From NCBI RefSeq assembly GCF_036324505.1, contig NC_086352.1, positions 7,912,001-7,976,000 of the forward strand: DNA of 64,000 bases. The letters are read 5' to 3'. The DNA comes from Eleginops maclovinus. Taxonomy: Eukaryota > Chordata > Actinopteri > Perciformes > Eleginopidae. The translations under genes were made by a program, and so were the position numbers. Positions 58,567-64,000 of this stretch are shown here, piece after piece; positions within the stretch are counted from its first letter, which is position 1; every line of letters starts with the position of its first letter. The notes beneath the pieces are model-generated. The model had not been told where the DNA came from and made no database searches. It was given only the letters and a program-made list of their open reading frames with translations.

Positions 58567-58705
58567 AAGGGGCGGGACATCTCTAAGCGGTTGACCAATC
58601 ACAAAAGAGCCAGCCAGCTATCATATTCAGAGCAGATTTATTTTTTTAAAAAAGGTGATGCAGCACGGGAAGTATGAGAAAAATAAAGAGCTTTTTGAAC
58701 TTATA
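58567..58705 (-). repeat. CCAAT/GC-box interspersed repeat (copy 7 of 7, truncated)
   Basis: It has AGGGGCGGGACATCTCTAAG, CGGTTGACCAATCACAAAAG and AGCCAGCCAGCTA; then the second CCAAT and the GGTTTCAGACAGA block are replaced by T- and A-rich sequence before GATGCAGCACGGGAAGTATG and AATAAAGAGC. Confidence 0.75.
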
Positions 58706-58726
58706 CTCAGTAAAAAAAATACATTT

Positions 58727-58890
58727 ATTCAAAGGAGTATCTATGAAATATACAGAATAAAATATAATACTTCCAAATATACCAATCTACTAAACATAGT
58801 GAACTATTGTTTAGTAAATAGCTTGAAAGGTAGTGGGAGAAAGACAAAGAATAAAGCCTCCGGTCAGGTGGTGTGCCACATCTCCCAGAT
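58727..58890 (+). repeat. local direct duplication, copy B
   Basis: Partner of 56430-56640, about 2.3 kb away. Here the CCAAT-type repeat lies directly in front, with no intervening 0.5 kb. Confidence 0.8.
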
Positions 58891-60437
58891 GGTATAAGCA
58901 ACATTAATGTGATAGGGTTACTAACAAGCGGGAGGTTATCCATCAATTGATTTCATTTATCCATTTTCTGACAGAGAAACAAGACTATCCAAAGGCTAAG
59001 GATGTTAGGAACAGATACATTAAAAAGAAACCTAACTAAAGGATCCTGAAATCTAAAGCGACCAGGGAAAAATAAAAATGAAGCTCCTCTCAAAGTTCAC
59101 CAGTAATCTGCTACCTATGTTTTACCCAAAGTGCTAACCTGACTTTGATAGCACATCTCATATTTAATGGCAGCAGGGTAAAATAATGTACCTGTAAGAT
59201 CATTATTCACTCGACAACACACACTCAATAAACAAAGACAAGTCTGGCGTTTCCTAGTATTTGTCTTATTACATGTTCTTACTGTAGTACTTGTGCGGAC
59301 GAACACAGTGTTTAAAAAGGCGGAGTGTGTTAAAACAGCTTGGCTAACGTTAACCAAACAGGAGTAGAAGTCACGGATGAACTTGTGTTTTTACACTTTT
59401 TTGCGTGGTGTCCATAGTCGAAACTACATCATCAAAGCGGCCGCAACGGGCTAAATACGGGAAGATAAAGACCTTGACACGCTCAAACAATTGCTCCACT
59501 CCTTCCGTTTCTTTTGAATATTTACTGTAGAAAAAACGAGGGCAAATACAATATATCCAAGTGCTTCAATCACTGATGGTTTAGGATATTGCGGTGGAAA
59601 AATGTTGCAGAATTTCTGTATGAATAGAAAGTTTTAGCCTCCCAACTCTCCCCCTCTCTTTCCATGCAAAACCACAGGTGAGTGCAGCCCGGTTAAAGAA
59701 CCACTTGCTCCGCCCCAAACTCCAGTGCACGCCCACCACCAATAATATGCAAAAAATACCACGCAATAAATAGAAACATAAACCCCAAACCCCTAAAGAA
59801 ATATAGAAAAATGTCTCTAAAAATATAAAGAAATGCCCCTGAACTTCGCAGACATCCAGAACTACTTGCTCTATGTAGTGTTTTGTGTTACAGCGCCATG
59901 TTTGGACATCTCATCCGTCTAGAATTCTTGGAGGAAATCTGAATTTCCGGATCGAAGGACAAAGGCGGAAGGTCACACTTTCATGTTCTCATCTCTCCGA
60001 TGACCAGCAACAATCACCTCGAGCTTCAGAGGACTAAAATGAAATCCCGTTTTGCTAAATTTACTCTCAATTAATAATGTATGTCCCTCCCCCTCTGTCT
60101 CTTTCTCCCTCCCTCTCTACTTTTGACTCCCTGTCCTGAATTGTGCAGAGGCAGCACCGATGAATGTAGGTGTCTTGAGGAATTTACATTCATTCCTTTA
60201 TTGTTTGAGAAAGGGAAAGGGGGTCGGTGGGGGTCGGAGCGATTGGTGGTGTTGGTTTGGGGGGGGGGGGGGGTTCTTGCTGATCTGTGGCTTTGAACCC
60301 TGAGTGGCACCTGTGCCTTGATGCTGGAGCCAATATTGGATTTGGCCCAGGTCACACCTCAGGGCGGTGGGTTAATGGCCCACTTTGCCAGGCACAGGCC
60401 AACCTGCTGTCTCAGCAATCCTCTCCTCAAAGTTGCA

Positions 60438-60580
<143 letters not shown>

Positions 60581-61754
60581 CGGCACCCCAGCTAACATAC
60601 TGTGTTAACTAAAAACTGAGGGGGGGAAACATTGCTCAGCGTTCGTGTTGGAGGACCGGCCCCACGTCGGTGGAGAAACAGATAAGCTGTTCATGATGCA
60701 ACATTACCCTTTTGTTGTTATTACTTTGATGCCGAAAAATTTGTTTAAACTCTGATGTCTGCGCTGCAGGGGTGGGGGGGGGGGGGACGACGACATATAT
60801 AGCACAACAGAGACCGACTGTTGACAAGCTAAACAAAGAGGTGAAGCAAAAGCAACCAAGAAACCAGGTGGTGCTAGTTTTTGTTTTATTCAAAAGTTGA
60901 AACCAGGGTAGAAAATAGCAACTAAATACTGATGGTATGTGTGTGAAGCAGAGGAAGGTAGACATTAGATTGCATTGAGCTGACAAAAAAGACTCAAAGA
61001 GATGTGACAATTAATGTACCTATGAGTGGTAATGATGTAGCTGGTGTTTGTTAGTTACATTTTATTGCAGATTAGATTTCTTTGTCTTCTTATTCTCTTC
61101 GTTTCGTGGATTGTTATTTAGTTTTCCTGAATTCTTGTATTCTTTATTTAATGCACACTAGTCGTTACTGTATCCCATTTGGTTATGTAACCCTAACCTT
61201 ATTCAAAATGTGAATAAAAACATTAAGAAATTAAGAGAAGAGTTGCATTCAAGTGCACTGAAGCTAAATCATTGTAAATGCTGCAACATTTTACTACTAC
61301 ATTTTACCGGCCAATGTGCATGTGAAACAGGAGGGTTTCCAGTCTGCGATGAGAGATGTGCAGACATTTATCTTTGGTGATATCAATGGGGAGTATGTTC
61401 CACTATTTTGGAGACAGGATAGCAACCTGGCAAGTTTTTTTATAGAAGTGTACCTGAGTCCTGCTCGCAGTGAGGAAGGAGTGAGCTGATTGGCCAATGC
61501 ACATCGAAGAGAGAGAGCTGAGTGTGTGTTTTAACCGTTTCCTGTATGTAGTAAGGTCCTGATCTATTTAAAGCACGGTAAGCCAGTACCAGTATCTACA
61601 AGCACATTCTGGAAGCCACTGGTAGTAAGTGTAGGAAGCTGGAGCTAAGCGTAGGTTTGGAACATCCCTGATTTGAAGATCCGGTTGTATTTTAGTCTAG
61701 AAAGACATTTAAAGCAGCTTGCATGCTCTTCTGATTGTCCTCCCATCATTCGGA

Positions 61755-61880
61755 GTATCTCACTGACTGACACAGTGGTTTACATGCTGGCTGACTGACG
61801 CTCTCACTGAGCTGCTGACTGACGGACTCTCTGACTCATTTACAGACTGAAGGACTTGCTGACTGGTTGACTGACTATGC
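61755..61880. repeat. degenerate (CTGACTGA)n tract
   Basis: CTGACTGACA, CTGGCTGACTGACG, CTGCTGACTGACGG and GGTTGACTGACTATG follow each other with variable spacers. Confidence 0.8.
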
Positions 61881-64000
61881 AGCAGTAAGCAAAGCTTTCC
61901 CACATGTTCTCCTGCACGCCGCATTTCAGTCGGGGAACGCTGCCTCGGCCCTCTCGCAATGTTTACAGTGTGGAGCCCAGCCGTGGGAGTGCGGCCCCGC
62001 TTCATCTCCACGCTCGGCCTGAAACGCCTCTCCTTTCGGCCGCCATTAATCAGCAACAGAGACTTTCTCTCTGCCTCTCTCGCCGCTCCTTTCTCTCGCT
62101 CCTCTACGCCCACAGACATGCTGGATGAGGCCATTTTGAAAGAGTTAACAGATGTCGGCTGATCTGCCCCGGGCTTTCTGACATTGCCCGAGTGATGTAT
62201 TTGATGTGGAGTTTATTCAGCTCTAATAAACGTATAAAGAATTAGAATAATAATTCACAGATGTACATAGCCAGATTATATGCCGGAGCCTCTCTTTGAA
62301 GCAGACAAGGCAGCCAAGATTAACAGAACCAGGGGGAAGGATGAAAAGGGTTTTGGTTCAGCCCGCTGATAATCAGAAAGGTCATGATGGACTAATACTG
62401 CGGCTTTATGTTCATGCAGCCACACAGACGGCCTTTGTTCCCATCACAGGTTCCTTCTCTGTGAAAAAGCCCAAACAAGAGGCTGCCCTTGTCACTGTGC
62501 TTTCAGAAGAAAAGCTGGAGCAGATTGAAACACATTTGCTGTATCTGTTTTCTCTCGTCTCCTACATGCCTTTGTTCATTTGTCATTTTGGGAACAGCAG
62601 AAAGAATAAAAGGGAAAACACAAAAGCATGAGGGTGAGGTCTAGCATTCTGATCAGGGCCAAAAAAATGAGGGAATTACTTTCAAAACAAACAACTTCCA
62701 TTTGCTTCACAGCTAAAGAACAACAAATCTCAAAAACGGCCGGTTGCAGAGCATCTTAATACCCACATAAAGCATAAAAACAGCTACACAGCTCCATGGC
62801 AATGCATAGCAACCGTGCTGAATTTCAGTCAAGGAGAAAGAAGGCAAAAAAACACCTTATTACTTCTAACTCCTGCAAGCCATTTTGGTCTCCAAAGGTT
62901 TTAGAGCGCCGCAGGCCATGTGTCTGCAGTGTTTCGGGAAATGACTTGCCTTCGCACGAACACTGCTATGTTCTGCAGCACTGCTGCCCCCAGCATCCCC
63001 GCTCAATTTCTGTTTAACCCCTTCCTGCCTTCCCTCACACTGACTCACTGCAACAGAGAGCTCACACCCAGCACAATACTGTCACATTGTTCAGCCTCCC
63101 ACAAACCAAGGCAAAGCAGAGCAGCTTTTTCACAAACTAACACATTAACTCCACGTCTAATTTGGCTACTTAAGCATGTGACGGCTCTTAACAAAACACG
63201 GTGCAGGAAAGGCTATGTGGGGCAGAGGAAGACGGAGCAAAATAAAGCCCTTTCACCATTCCACTTGATCTACTACAATGTGCGACACAGTTTGCACACT
63301 TGAGTGTGTATCAACGGTGGATTAAATCTGCAAACTCGTTGACACAACACATAATTAAAACATCTTGCTCGAGGTCAGGAATTTTCTAATTAGTAGTGTA
63401 CTGACAAAGCTGCAATTCCATCGCCCTGAGTTTCAAAGTCCACAGGTTACTGCTGAGATGAAAGCCGACCCTGGAGCACTTTTCTGCAGGGCTGCTCATA
63501 CAATTCCTCAGAAGACAGTCACAGGGTCACCGAGCTAAACAGTGTGCTGCACCCGGAACCTTGCTCCCAAACAAAGAACTTCAAACTTTCCTGCCTGGAA
63601 ACACAATGCTGGCTTTTTTACCCCCCCCCCCCCACCCCTCCTCCTCTCTCTTTCTTTCTCTTGCTCTCTTTTCCTTTCAACCTGAGAGAAACAAAAGATT
63701 GTGTGAAGGCAACCAGATGAACAAACCATAACAATGTTTTTAATCTGTTTAATTAAAATGCTGTAAGCCTGGCTAGCTGGGAAACTTGTTAAACACTACA
63801 AAGGCTTATTTTTTTTATAGCTGGGTCTTTGTAGCTTAGGTTGGCAACACCATATAGGATTTTAGGGGTAGTAGCACTTTGTTCACATATTGGCTGGTAT
63901 TATCTAATACATTAACATAAGTCCTTTTGTCTACAACCAGAATTATACAACAGCAGCAGTCCAGATGATGCTTCTGTTGCCGTGATCTATAAATCTGCTC

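Noticed and set aside
61297..61640. Possible further transposon or gene fragment (- strand frame 61297-61497)
   Set aside because: The texture looks repeat-like, but I could not identify ends, a family or a second copy in the window.
62104..62162. Frame ending MLDEAILKELTDVG as a TAF4-like exon
   Set aside because: Wrong strand for the TAF4-like gene and no match to any TAF4 segment.

Overview
The window is vertebrate nuclear DNA, most likely from a percomorph-type teleost fish. The evidence is intron-split genes with GT/AG boundaries, very dense dinucleotide microsatellites (one AC tract of 140 bases), and several interspersed repeat families that I recognise from teleost genomes. Almost none of the open reading frames are real: the coding content is about 0.95 kb in 64 kb.

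Two genes are supported. The first is kctd15 on the + strand. It has a probable 5' leader exon ending at 16158 and coding exons at 18621-18796, 26043-26187, 33330-33635 and 44195-44353. Together they give a complete 257-residue BTB/T1 protein with no frameshift. A 3' UTR of about 3.2 kb probably ends near 47590. The second is the terminal coding exon (53120-53293, - strand) of a TAF4/TAF4B-type TFIID subunit. Its 3' UTR probably runs left to about 50450, and its other exons are not visible before the window ends. The two genes converge tail to tail.

Layout: 1-15400 is upstream non-coding DNA with repeats and several complex, possibly regulatory stretches. 15400-16158 holds the kctd15 leader. 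16159-44194 is the rest of the kctd15 gene with three coding introns. 44354-47600 is its 3' UTR. 47600-50450 is a short AT-rich gap. 50455-53293 is the end of the TAF4-like gene. 53294-64000 is intronic or upstream DNA of that gene, full of repeats.

kctd15 encodes a pentameric BTB repressor of AP-2 and Wnt signalling in neural crest; the TAF4-like product is a TFIID core subunit. Nothing suggests co-regulation beyond adjacency, but the convergent order matches the human KCTD1/TAF4B arrangement and may be a duplicated ancestral block.

The most notable non-genic structure is: a foldback TIR element family in two copies, one carrying a near-perfect 32-bp hairpin; a CCAAT/GC-box repeat in seven copies; two long, diverged tandem arrays inside kctd15 introns; a 0.35-kb direct repeat bracketing kctd15 coding exon 2; and microsatellites sitting directly in kctd15 splice-site regions. 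I did not find a convincing new multi-gene biological system.
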